A stretch of 64,000 nucleotides of DNA from a virus: the IMG/VR virus record IMGVR_UViG_3300035204_001665, positions 18,870 to 82,869 of that record. One strand, written 5' to 3'. The translations under genes and the position numbers were made by a program. Shown piece by piece: positions 37,201 through 45,712 of the stretch. How positions within the stretch are numbered: position 1 is the first letter of the stretch; the number at the start of each line of letters is the position of its first letter. The notes beneath the pieces are model-generated. The model was not told the origin of the DNA. It searched no databases and worked only from the letters and a program-made list of their open reading frames with translations.

Positions 37201-38545
37201 AGTATTGTGGCTGATTACTATCATCTATAAAAATTAATGGGACTTCCGTAATCCCGCCATGATAATAAGTTTCCCCGTTATAGCAGCCTGAGCCTTCAGA
37301 TGAGCTTCCTATTTCTAAAGTAGTATTTCCGACCAAGCTCGTATATGAAGTATTTGCGTTTGCCTTATCTAGCAACAAAGCAAAATGATTAATAGTATAT
37401 GGATCTTCGTGAGGACACACCGGCAGACCGAACAGAGCAATACATTCTTCTTCCACCGCTTCGCTGGCGCTAGCCGACGGGGTAAGCGTTGCAGACTTAG
37501 TCGCAGACGCCGTTGCTGACGCAGTCCTAGATGCGCTAGCTGTCGCCGTTATTGTGCACGTCGGCATGGCCGTAGGCGTATCAAAAATACATTCTGAGTT
37601 AGTAAGATTACCGTCGCAGCCTTCAAAACCGACCGCGCATTCGCCGCTAACGCCTACTATTTGTGCATCTCCATCCGAGCCAACGGCACAAGTTGAATTT
37701 AAGTTATCAATAGCCTTATCGGTTAGCTGAGTCATGGGATCCCCAACCAAATACTCTGCATAAAAAAGGTTACCAAATTCATGACTATCTCCCGCATCAT
37801 AAGCGGCTTTAAATATAAAAGCACCCGTATATCTACATGTTTGAGGGGGAGTACAATCATCCTTCTGTATATCAAATTCGTAATCTGGATCAAATTTTAA
37901 TTCTGCCCATAGTTTCGCGTGGTGAACTGAGTTCGTGACATTTGGTCCGGCACATTCACAACTCCCGCCGTTCGTGGCATTTTCATCTGCCGAAAAGTCT
38001 CTTTGGTAATAGACTCCATAGTCGCAGTCTTGATAAACCCACTTAATCCAATCTTCGCCCGACCCCGCCTGATGCAATACAAAGTTATTATTTAAAACGC
38101 CATTAAGCGGAGCGTTTGGGTTTGTAAGCTCTTCTATTTTTCTATAAGCGTCATCTTGCACGCATCCCCCCGTGCACAAAATAATATTCGTAAAGTCAAG
38201 AAAGATATCTTCCGTATGTGCCTTAATGAGATCTATAACATTTTCTGTAACTTCGAAATCCCAAGTTAAATTTGATCCCGCGCTCCATTCTGCGGCAGCA
38301 GTTGTCGTAGCCCTTCCCGGCCTTAGTGAGTTCTCTTCTATGTAGGCCGTAACGTTATAGCTGATTTGATATTTCCCTTTTGGAGTGTCTTTCGTAATCC
38401 AGACTTCCCCAGTGTCTTCATCATAGCCTGCGCCTTCCGGTAGGTTAAATACCTTATACTTATAAGACAAACCGGAACTATGATCCTCGTCACCGAGAAC
38501 CTGTATCGTGTAAATCACTTTTTTTGGTATGTCGCAACAACTCAT
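34268..38545 (-). CDS. Large mucin-like Ser/Thr-rich surface protein
   Basis: 1425 aa. It starts MSCCDIPKKVIYTIQVLG with an Ig-like unit ('GAGYDEDTGEVWITKDTPKGKYQISYNVTAYI'). Two ~150-residue paralogous domains follow ('ALFGLPVCPHED...GLLPIHQQMYDQ' and 'ALVGLKACPVSN...GLIPFHQYIWDT'). A Thr/Ser/Ala-rich tract spans ~815-1048, then more Cys-containing beta domains joined by short T-A-S-x-T linkers. The four-base overlap with the upstream 2152-aa gene indicates coupled translation, and the two share linker style, so they probably form one surface structure. The tract resembles mucin-type O-glycosylated stalks. Function is inferred from composition. Confidence 0.65.
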   Translation of the reverse strand: MSCCDIPKKVIYTIQVLGDEDHSSGLSYKYKVFNLPEGAGYDEDTGEVWITKDTPKGKYQISYNVTAYIEENSLRPGRATTTAAAEWSAGSNLTWDFEVTENVIDLIKAHTEDIFLDFTNIILCTGGCVQDDAYRKIEELTNPNAPLNGVLNNNFVLHQAGSGEDWIKWVYQDCDYGVYYQRDFSADENATNGGSCECAGPNVTNSVHHAKLWAELKFDPDYEFDIQKDDCTPPQTCRYTGAFIFKAAYDAGDSHEFGNLFYAEYLVGDPMTQLTDKAIDNLNSTCAVGSDGDAQIVGVSGECAVGFEGCDGNLTNSECIFDTPTAMPTCTITATASASRTASATASATKSATLTPSASASEAVEEECIALFGLPVCPHEDPYTINHFALLLDKANANTSYTSLVGNTTLEIGSSSEGSGCYNGETYYHGGITEVPLIFIDDSNQPQYCDDSINNDFLRDRGVNRVGLLPIHQQMYDQVRSVGSKSIFDDLADYDSTFQSYTDCHECLHGVTETATATVSLTAPDNQVALVGLKACPVSNVGNISFLLNGTYATDNFVDTIGNNVIKISGDCYDGQFHVDEPWTDFPLITYNQNSPSSPQYADSAPNNSVERDMGRNSAGLIPFHQYIWDTLNNHTTHNDLSEVDPNLTTHDDCEDCEGATPSPGTATATISPTPSASEGCCEPVLFDDFDTNQFSFPRDPLTGDYQEGSVPPASPMGTGQVLKASFHLERCWTLKQNLDFSALITQAGNGDWGWLDQTFEFQAVAPLSPWKKAQLVWSSIMDTGNPPHPYNMIGGGQNFLPASSDYWVECYCCQTDTATASATISATLSATDSVTPTVSISKSPTPSATGPTVSATATPSATLVSVTPTLSITASPSVTGTGSATPSETASGTSTETASATASASAHRTVTASATESITPSASESVTPSASFTRTASASPSASVSHTISATASELTETATKTGTASATATESATLSATATLSQTASFTPTASITESPTSSATGFITASFTASATESSDITPTPSQTQTASHTASNPYTVTHTASETACAIDDTCDYSVEASLGWSGISDLDIYLKTYDGCDEATKTVWYGNTSAQGNKIGGGQWEIKLNHDAHAGCSNTPESPEKVTSTSCKHFNDNRKFRVWFNQHSNCSDEVDLSTITQLFKITNHHPTNDILVNGNIVISANGGTYEVSSIAWAGYDNGAQDSYAAGDRYIISSCQSCPTDTATASITETPTPTATISATPSASRDWKTGTASATDVYSGAQSQLCQCKTGNTKVYAGELCEDSGAGNNPTGGTHYICIINGLADNFVTSNEGGYFTVQNCETEEYECMWVEDDTDYSATHDAEWVFTGQVDANGDCDSCGDGGGCDSSCGPAWSSGSDYTLGDLVCYQDVCYLCDDMSGCPAVCGSPADDTCAVWVIDGN
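35400..36100 (-). repeat. Degenerate Thr/Ser/Ala codon repeat tract (mucin-like stalk)
   Basis: About 230 codons of the 1425-aa gene are a degenerate repeat built on T-A-S-A-T-x-S-x-T-P-S, with roughly every second residue Ser or Thr. The antisense strand stays open and reads Val/Asp/Ala-rich, which produces shadow ORFs. Confidence 0.85.
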
Positions 38546-41500
38546 CTAAGATTTATCCTCGCATTATAAACCGGATAGTAATAAGGTCTATACCATCTAT
38601 ATTGATACCAGTACCATTGGTAATAGTACCAATTCCAATACCAATTACCCCACCAATACCAAGGGTAATAAGGATACCCATACCACCCATAGCAATCATT
38701 CTGCCCCGGCATGTGTGTATTAAAAACAGACCAAGGGCTCATTATCTGAGGTACGTCAGCAAAGACTACAGAATAGGTTACTGAAGTCTTTTTTGCTCCG
38801 GCAAAGTTATTCGGGCCCGGTAGATTACTGTAAATCTCTATCGTTATGTTATGATTCTTATTCGGAAAAGCATTCCTATCGGCCATAATTCTAATGGTAT
38901 TGTAATAAATAGTAAAACCTGCTCCTTGATAATAAATGTATCCCGAATAAGGAGTATACCCAGTTAGCGGTTGACCGTCTTTAAGTATTCGATAATACGA
39001 ACAAGATGTACCCCAAAAAGGATAGATACTAAAATATCCAGACCAATAAGTGGGACTATAATAATAGTATGACTCAACCTGCCCAGTCCACCAATTCCAA
39101 TAACACTGCCTATACCTCCAGAATGCTGCGGTTGTTCCTCCCCAGCCAGATGATATGGTTACTGCTCGATTGTTTCTTACGTGGATGGTTGTAGATAGAC
39201 GGGACGTGCCGCATTCGCTTTTGAAGTCTACAGTAATTACGTCTCCATGCTGAGGGGTATATATATCTTTTGTTATAATTAATTTATCTGGCTTGTACCA
39301 GTAGTTAGTAGAGTATTCATATCTCGCAGATTTATAGCTTCCACTAATGGTTATATTATCTGTATACCCTCTACGATACCTTGACATCATGGCTGCTCCC
39401 GGAGGGGTATTTCTATTTCCATAGAATTGATAAACTAATTGGTAATCGTTATGGCAACCATTGGTCGTAACTATAGAACTTGTGCAGTAATTTCCTCTGC
39501 GTTGTGCTTGCCAATCTGGGCACCCATAAGAGACAGTCGGAGCTTGACAAGCGGGGTAATTAATATAAAATATTACATAAGTATATTTTGTTTCTGAACA
39601 TCGTTTCGCGTCTTTTCCATTGCCATAATTTTTATAACTTATCCTACAATAAATATAAGTATTTGTGCTATGAGTTAAAGTAAATGTTCTACTTGGCCCT
39701 CCCGAGTGCCACACTTCTCCCAAGCTCGGGGTATACCAGTGGTATTCCAAGCCTCCTGTATTTTTTATGAAAGGATTTCGATCCAATGCGGTCACCGAAA
39801 ATACTTGAGTTATACTGGGCTGAGAACTTCTGACGGTATAGTGGGCCGTCCATTGGTCATATTCACTCCACCAGCCAGTGTACTGCCTTCTTAACCATCG
39901 GGTCATAGTTAAATTACTGTTAGAAGAGGGGGTTACCCTAGTTATCCACGGAGCAAGTAGTTTTGGCGAATCCACGCACAGGCCCTTCGTAGCTGTACTA
40001 GTACCTGTCGGGCCATAAGGACTTGTCGCACTAGGCGTAAAAGTAAGTGGAGCAGTCTTTGTCGCTGATGCCGTTACTGTCTCGGTCGCTGTGACCGTTA
40101 GTGTTCCTGTCCCCCCGCAATAACAGTCGGGGTGGAATGTGGGTGGATTGAACTCCGTGAAGGTATCTAGAGCCGTCTGCTCAATGGTACCTCCCCCATT
40201 TGGATTAGCATCCCCCCCATTGACTTCAGAAATAATTTTCATACAATTTAACATCCCGCCCATGCCTCCATATGCGGCGAGAATAGTATATTGACCTATC
40301 GGTAACTCTATGTAGCTACCAACATATACATAATCTGTAGGGCTACTAGAGCAATCCCCATTGAGCTGAACGTTTACTGGGATACGATTCGGATCAATAC
40401 TTACGCACGGACAGAGTTTCCAGTAACGAGTATAAGTGGTAGGTGTCGCAGAAGCTGTACCAGTGTAAGTATGAGTAGATAAGGTCTGTGTTGGAGTCGC
40501 CGAAACTGTCCCCGTCTTCGTCGCGGTCGCAGTTAATGAACTAGTTACCGTCGGAGTTAGTGAGACAGTCGCGGTCGATGTCCTCGTAAACGTTGCTGTG
40601 TGAGTCGCTGTCCCCGAGGGAGTGTCGGTAGCCGATGCAGTAACAGATCCGGTTGCTGTGTGAGTGAACTCACAGAAACACATGTAAGACCAAGCGCTAA
40701 GAACGGTGAGGTTCTCGTTAAAATATACTCTTACGAGCTCGCCCTGATGGAACCAATTTTCGACGGCACCGAAAGACGTGATTTCATAATAATAACGAGT
40801 TCCGCCAACAATAAAATAAACACAATCTCCTGTTTTATACTTGCTTACTTGATCTGCATAAACGTATATCCAATTTTTAACGCCCCGCCATCCGAGGTGC
40901 TGTGAATTTGGGTCACTCCAAGTATATTTACCCCACCAATTTCCCGAACAATCCGGGCAACTAACGACCTTGGAACAAGAGGGCACGGTATGGGTGGCAG
41001 TGATAGTATGCGTACTCGTTCCAGATCGAGTTGCCGTATGCGTTCCCGTTTTTGTTAGAGATATGGTCGGTGTGGGAGTAGCCGTAATGGTAGGCGTGGT
41101 TGTGGCAGAAACGGTATGCGTATGAGTAAATTCGCAGAAACACATTTCTGTAAATCGGGGCATGTAGGCAGTAGTATTAGATACTAGGTTCAAGGGAACC
41201 ACAGACACCGTTCCGATGGTAGGCACGGTCGCATTAAAAGGAGCCCCTATAGAATGAACTTGATGATAGTAACGTACTCCGTTTACGGTAAAATGAATAC
41301 ATGATCCGTCGGGATATCTATGGGCCTCACTTTCTCGGATAATAACAGAATTTTGAGGGTTATTATTATTGTGAGCAGAAAATAATATTTCCGAACACGG
41401 AGGTACAGAATGAGTTGGAGTCGGCGAAATCGTAGGAGTTGAAGTCAGTGAAATCGTTGGGGTCACAGTAGCTGTCTTAGACAACGAAGAAGTGATACTA

Positions 41501-44500
41501 GCTGTTGGGGTTGGTAGATAACAGATTTTATACCCAGAGTAAAGATTACCTTGATACGCTGGAGTGACCTCTACCCACGGCCTACAGAGAGAAGCGTCCA
41601 AACAGTCACTTCCTGTCGGTTCACAATGTTTTTCTACGACGGTAAATCTGGTCCCCCCATCCACATTTTGCACTAAATTTCCACTGTTATCTATAATCTC
41701 TACGATGTCTGGAGGATCAACCCCTTTGCATTCACTAGAGCAATCATTATTCGGTAATGGATACCCAACCCATATTCTCTTTCTCTCCCATTGAGTATAA
41801 GGTCTACCTTCTTCCAAGTATCCATCTGGAGAAGTATAAGGGATATTGCAGCAGTCTCCATATGTAGCAGTTGCCGTTACTGTCGGCGTGTCGGAAATCG
41901 TTGCCGTTACTGTCGGCGACGCGGATACAGACGCGCTTACTGTAGCAGTTTCTGTAGGTGGACATTCACAAGCCTGTTGACATTCTTGTTGGGATTGGTG
42001 TGCCCCCATTACTATCGCGTGTACTCCGAGTAGTCCATTTTGGACCGTCGGATACTCGGTACTTTGCATACAAAAAGTGGCTTGAGATGGGTTATTAATT
42101 TGATTCCATCTATCACATATGCAATACCAAGGTCCAGCTAAAGTAATCGTTGCGGTTGCCGTTGGAGTTAAGCTTACCGTAACGGTCGAGGTCACCGTCG
42201 AAGATGGGGTGACCGTAGGTGTAACGGTTTCTGTTATTGTCGCCGTAGGCGTGACTGTTAAAGTTTCTGTCTGGGTCGAAGATGGGGTAGTCGTAGCTGT
42301 AACGGTTTCTGTTATTGTCGCCGTAGGCGTGACTGTTAAAGTCCCTGTCGGGGTGGCAGTCAATGTATCCGTAAATGTCGCCGTTACGGTTGGAGTTTTG
42401 GTAATGGTTTGCGTTTGAGTAATTGTGGGAGTGAGAGTAACCGTTTTGGTTGCGGTCGGCGTAAAGGTTTCCGTTGACGTCGGGGTCGCAGTGATGGTCG
42501 GTGTAGAGCTTTCCGTTGGGGTTACGGTCACAGTAAGCGTAAGAGGTCTCGTAGCCGTAATTGTCGGAGTATATGTAATTGTTGGAGTAACTGTAGCGCT
42601 TACGGTAGCTGTGGCGGGACAATCATAAACTATAACGTCGCAATCTGCTGAAAAGTATGCATTTCCATCTGCATCTATAGCTTCGACATTAATATCTAAT
42701 ATATCCTTTTTTAAATCAAGAATCGTTAATCTAGAATAATGATAGTCTACAGTGCTACCCTCTTCTATTGTGTACCCGTTCCCCTGTAGACTAAAAGCAC
42801 TTAGGGAATCTAGTATGCGGCGATTCCATTTCCATATAATTGGTTCCGAAGCGCACCAAGACGGCGTTAACCTTGCTTCGACTACGGGAGAACTGGAGTA
42901 GCAGTGAGCTCCGCAGTTTTCTATCGTTAATACTGGTTCACATCTAGTTTTATTATGAACCAAAGCCCCTTCGGCGAAGTAGTTCTCTGTGTTTTCCACA
43001 GACAAGTTATAAACGGGTATTTCTTTTTCTATTAACCTCTTTCTCTTAACTTCGCTAAGAAGAATCTTATCCCTGTAAGGACACTCAGTACAGTCTCTTG
43101 TCCATAAATGTATGTGTAATAAATCTCCTTCAGAAATGTCCTTGACTGGCACATATTTGCCCTCACTAACATGTTCGTTGTCTTTGCAAACGAAGAACGG
43201 ATGATCCTCAGTTACCTTTAAGGTTTTGGTTAATTGAACGATTTTAGAAACAATTGTATTGTATTGAATTTCATAATATCTACTTGCTGTATGTTCATGA
43301 AGCTCTTTTACTTTATTTTGTACGGCTTTGAATTTGTTATTGTGTTCAATTCCTAAGACCTTTTCGCCTACCTCTATGTCCTCTATTCGCTTTACTCTAT
43401 TTTCTTTTAGCAGGACTTGGGTCCCCTTGGCAAAACAGGGCTCGCAATAATGAGTTAAATTAACTGACCTAACAGATGGTCCCTCGACTATGCTTATTGG
43501 TCTCAACGGATCCGGACCAAACAGTACCTTAGCCGTATACCAGCCCTCGTCCGCTTCTCCAAAATCTCTAATCTTTAATTCGCCCAATCCATATTGGCCA
43601 ACTATATATTTTTTATTAGCATATTCTGTATCGGTTCCCACTTTACCGTCTTTACTTGTGGCGATATACTTCCCGTCTTTAAACCATCTAATTTCATATG
43701 GAAGTGGTATTTTTTCATGATATCTAGGATCAATAGGCGGACAAACCTTGACGAACAAGATGGGACTTTCATGACACTTAATTGGCATTTGCTCGCTCCA
43801 ACAGTCATTTTCGTTTTCTATTAGAAGCTCTCTATTTCTTTGGTCGTCGAATCGTGTATCATTTTTAAATACGCAAACCCCCGAGGCTATTGGCCCATGA
43901 CAATAAGGCTTTAAGCAGTGAAAAGGCTCTGGCCCATAAATGGCTTCACACCAGACCTTGAATTCATCTACCCAACCAGTGAAAAAGTTTGTTCCGCTTA
44001 TTGTAGATCCAATTGTTCTAACATTCCTATACGGTATATCAGCCTTACCCGTAATCTTCTCTGAGCAATATGTCTCTGCCGAATTAATTCCATTAACAAA
44101 AAAGTTGAGTTGCCTATTTCTTCTCACTACGGCGTAGTGATTAAATTTTCCCTCCATTCCCCACTCTAGGTAACCGTTCAGAGTTCTTTCATTGTCGTCA
44201 TATGTGAACTCTTCATCGTAATAACTTAAAACTACCGGGTCGTATGATTCTTCGCCTGCTTCCCTATGTACTTCTACATCAAAACGACCCTCTCTATTAA
44301 ATAATTTTAAATTACCCCAATCGACCATACACTCTCCGCTTGCGCCGCTAGGGATTCCATCAAATAACGCATTAAATTCTATAGTAAAATCTTCATCAAA
44401 ATTGAGTGATTCAGGATCTGCCGTTAAGCCTGTACCAGATACTGCTAGTGAATCGTATCCAATTCCCGTAGCGGTTACCAAATCCGCCTTTTCTCCGGCG

Positions 44501-45000
44501 GCATGATTATAGTATAGATTTTCGTTTACCGTTATACTTCCGTTATCTGGAGCCGGCAAGGTTATTGCATTTACTGTACCAACCTCTTCATTAGATAATC
44601 CAGATGCCAACAGGACCCTATCTCCTTCATTAAAGGCACTTGGATCCCCAACATAAATTCTGTCGTTACCAGCACTAGCCCCGTACATCGGTCCAACAAC
44701 TGTAGCGGGACTAGCACCAGTAACAACAAGATGTTCACCTCTAAAACGCGCGGAAGCGGGAGGGGATACATATTTAGAGGTATCAAAAATAGGATAAGTA
44801 ATTATGCGTTGACTGATAGGTACAACGTCTGGGTTTAACCCGGTTATTTGCTGAAGAGGCTGGGTTCCGGGTCTACCCAATTTAATTAAAGTTCTAGATG
44901 AATCTATGAAATTGTTTTCAAATTTTAGCCACAAAGGGAAACAGGCAAGACGCCAATGAGCATTATTCCTCCTTAATGGTTGGACCGTGGACCGATTCAT
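38542..45000 (-). CDS. Giant modular surface protein: LamG, intein-like Hint, Ser/Thr stalks, aromatic C-terminus
   Basis: 2152 aa. In order: a beta unit with 'IYVGDPSAFNEGD...NLYYNH' (~115-165); a LamG/concanavalin-like domain (~185-345, 'EDFTIEFNALFDG', 'FTGWVDEFKVW'); an Ig-like domain (~400-515, 'ADEGWYTAKV'); a Hint domain from C522 to H682-N683; a second Ig-like domain (~690-785); a ~160-residue Thr/Pro-rich stalk; Cys-rich modules joined by T-x-T linkers, including two paralogues ending 'MCFCEFTHT'; C-terminal beta domains; and a last ~45 residues almost wholly Trp/Tyr ('YWWGNWYWNWYYYQWYW'). Probably a fibre or adhesin that binds glycans and may be processed at the Hint domain. The start at 45000 lacks a strong ribosome site. 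Confidence 0.7.
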   Translation of the reverse strand: MNRSTVQPLRRNNAHWRLACFPLWLKFENNFIDSSRTLIKLGRPGTQPLQQITGLNPDVVPISQRIITYPIFDTSKYVSPPASARFRGEHLVVTGASPATVVGPMYGASAGNDRIYVGDPSAFNEGDRVLLASGLSNEEVGTVNAITLPAPDNGSITVNENLYYNHAAGEKADLVTATGIGYDSLAVSGTGLTADPESLNFDEDFTIEFNALFDGIPSGASGECMVDWGNLKLFNREGRFDVEVHREAGEESYDPVVLSYYDEEFTYDDNERTLNGYLEWGMEGKFNHYAVVRRNRQLNFFVNGINSAETYCSEKITGKADIPYRNVRTIGSTISGTNFFTGWVDEFKVWCEAIYGPEPFHCLKPYCHGPIASGVCVFKNDTRFDDQRNRELLIENENDCWSEQMPIKCHESPILFVKVCPPIDPRYHEKIPLPYEIRWFKDGKYIATSKDGKVGTDTEYANKKYIVGQYGLGELKIRDFGEADEGWYTAKVLFGPDPLRPISIVEGPSVRSVNLTHYCEPCFAKGTQVLLKENRVKRIEDIEVGEKVLGIEHNNKFKAVQNKVKELHEHTASRYYEIQYNTIVSKIVQLTKTLKVTEDHPFFVCKDNEHVSEGKYVPVKDISEGDLLHIHLWTRDCTECPYRDKILLSEVKRKRLIEKEIPVYNLSVENTENYFAEGALVHNKTRCEPVLTIENCGAHCYSSSPVVEARLTPSWCASEPIIWKWNRRILDSLSAFSLQGNGYTIEEGSTVDYHYSRLTILDLKKDILDINVEAIDADGNAYFSADCDVIVYDCPATATVSATVTPTITYTPTITATRPLTLTVTVTPTESSTPTITATPTSTETFTPTATKTVTLTPTITQTQTITKTPTVTATFTDTLTATPTGTLTVTPTATITETVTATTTPSSTQTETLTVTPTATITETVTPTVTPSSTVTSTVTVSLTPTATATITLAGPWYCICDRWNQINNPSQATFCMQSTEYPTVQNGLLGVHAIVMGAHQSQQECQQACECPPTETATVSASVSASPTVTATISDTPTVTATATYGDCCNIPYTSPDGYLEEGRPYTQWERKRIWVGYPLPNNDCSSECKGVDPPDIVEIIDNSGNLVQNVDGGTRFTVVEKHCEPTGSDCLDASLCRPWVEVTPAYQGNLYSGYKICYLPTPTASITSSLSKTATVTPTISLTSTPTISPTPTHSVPPCSEILFSAHNNNNPQNSVIIRESEAHRYPDGSCIHFTVNGVRYYHQVHSIGAPFNATVPTIGTVSVVPLNLVSNTTAYMPRFTEMCFCEFTHTHTVSATTTPTITATPTPTISLTKTGTHTATRSGTSTHTITATHTVPSCSKVVSCPDCSGNWWGKYTWSDPNSQHLGWRGVKNWIYVYADQVSKYKTGDCVYFIVGGTRYYYEITSFGAVENWFHQGELVRVYFNENLTVLSAWSYMCFCEFTHTATGSVTASATDTPSGTATHTATFTRTSTATVSLTPTVTSSLTATATKTGTVSATPTQTLSTHTYTGTASATPTTYTRYWKLCPCVSIDPNRIPVNVQLNGDCSSSPTDYVYVGSYIELPIGQYTILAAYGGMGGMLNCMKIISEVNGGDANPNGGGTIEQTALDTFTEFNPPTFHPDCYCGGTGTLTVTATETVTASATKTAPLTFTPSATSPYGPTGTSTATKGLCVDSPKLLAPWITRVTPSSNSNLTMTRWLRRQYTGWWSEYDQWTAHYTVRSSQPSITQVFSVTALDRNPFIKNTGGLEYHWYTPSLGEVWHSGGPSRTFTLTHSTNTYIYCRISYKNYGNGKDAKRCSETKYTYVIFYINYPACQAPTVSYGCPDWQAQRRGNYCTSSIVTTNGCHNDYQLVYQFYGNRNTPPGAAMMSRYRRGYTDNITISGSYKSARYEYSTNYWYKPDKLIITKDIYTPQHGDVITVDFKSECGTSRLSTTIHVRNNRAVTISSGWGGTTAAFWRYRQCYWNWWTGQVESYYYYSPTYWSGYFSIYPFWGTSCSYYRILKDGQPLTGYTPYSGYIYYQGAGFTIYYNTIRIMADRNAFPNKNHNITIEIYSNLPGPNNFAGAKKTSVTYSVVFADVPQIMSPWSVFNTHMPGQNDCYGWYGYPYYPWYWWGNWYWNWYYYQWYWYQYRWYRPYYYPVYNARINLR
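42197..42342 (-). repeat. Near-identical 78-bp tandem repeat in the Thr/Pro stalk
   Basis: Two copies (42197-42264 and 42275-42342) of a 68-bp segment, offset by exactly 78 bp (26 codons) and differing at only a few positions. The repeat is in frame and encodes T-V-T-P-T-A-T-I-T-E-T-V-T. The DNA-level identity implies recent duplication or slippage. Confidence 0.8.
42952..43437 (-). other. Hint (intein-like) domain inside the 2152-aa protein
   Basis: Residues 522-683. It begins 'CFAKGTQVLL' followed by 'IEDIEVGEKVLG' (block A), has 'VTEDHPFFV' (block B, T-x-x-H type), and ends 'YFAEGALVHN' (blocks F/G). Only about 162 residues, so no homing endonuclease. The residue after Asn683 is Lys, not Cys/Ser/Thr, as in bacterial intein-like (BIL) domains, which usually cleave rather than splice cleanly. 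The DNA encoding it is not obviously different from its flanks. Confidence 0.85.
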
Positions 45001-45024
45001 TTTATATTTTTTTTAGTATGTGTT

Positions 45025-45648
45025 TTAAATTGTAATCACAGAAGTACTTAATAAACTTTGGTCTTGGCTTAGACCTGTTTTAATATCATTAGCCATAGTA
45101 CAAAAATAAAAATCATTTATCCTTGTTGCCACCATTACATCTTTACTTCCAGAGGTCAGTGTAATGTTATCCCATCCTCCATCAAATTCATAAACTGGAC
45201 TAAAAGTCACACTGTTATTCCCTTGTCCAGCCTGCCTTAGAGCGACGCTAATGGTCCTGCCATTTTGCATATTTGTTGGCTCAGCGAGGATACAGCTCCC
45301 GCTGTGAGTTATGTCAAAAATATTGTATTCATTCGCGTCAGGGGTAAACGTCTCATTAGTAATATTTTGCGTCCATATTTTAGCGTAATATCTATCCGAA
45401 GCACACTTCCACCCTGATGGATCTACATAAGTTGGGGGATTTACCCCATTCGTACCCTCTAAAACCTCTGTGCAAGAAGCAGGGACATCGACCCCTCCCC
45501 CATGTATTCCAGAGGGCCCTATGGGGCCCGTGGGGCCAGTACCACCCACTGCTTCGGGTACATGACATATCGCGTCTTTTACATTTTCTGGGAAAGATTT
45601 TCCCTGCTTAAACCAACCTTTACATGAGTCTGCGTCTGATGGATGCAT
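45025..45648 (-). CDS. Short collagen-like virion protein with globular head
   Basis: 207 aa from the ATG at 45648, which has AGAGG eight bases upstream. A longer reading from 45711 adds 21 residues and nearly reaches the divergent gene, so I prefer the internal start. '[13 protein letters not shown]' (residues ~35-48) is a short collagen-like Gly-x-y segment. The C-terminal ~140 residues are beta-rich ('NNSVTFSPVYEFDGGWDNITLTSGS'), typical of trimeric fibre knobs. It precedes the 2152-aa gene by 24 bp and may be its partner. Confidence 0.65.
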   Translation of the reverse strand: MHPSDADSCKGWFKQGKSFPENVKDAICHVPEAVGGTGPTGPIGPSGIHGGGVDVPASCTEVLEGTNGVNPPTYVDPSGWKCASDRYYAKIWTQNITNETFTPDANEYNIFDITHSGSCILAEPTNMQNGRTISVALRQAGQGNNSVTFSPVYEFDGGWDNITLTSGSKDVMVATRINDFYFCTMANDIKTGLSQDQSLLSTSVITI

Positions 45649-45702
45649 TTTTGGACCTCTTCTAATATTATATTGAAAAAATGCCCAAGATATGATATTT
45701 TT

Positions 45703-45711
45703 ATTACACAA
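45703..45711 (-). promoter_or_regulatory. TTGTGTAAT promoter-like element in divergent gap
   Basis: Minus-strand TTGTGTAAT within the 64-bp gap between the collagen-like gene (start 45648) and the glycosyltransferase (start 45713). It could serve the minus-strand surface operon. The match to the recurring element is weaker at its first bases. Confidence 0.3.
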
Positions 45712-45712
45712 T

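Noticed and set aside
42113-42622. Minus-strand Tyr/Asn/Gly-rich ORF of 169 aa in another frame of the Thr/Pro stalk
   Set aside because: Repeat-derived open frame wholly inside the 2152-aa gene; composition artefact.
42952-43437. Full splicing intein
   Set aside because: The residue after His-Asn is Lys rather than Cys, Ser or Thr, and there is no endonuclease; Hint/BIL is the better call.
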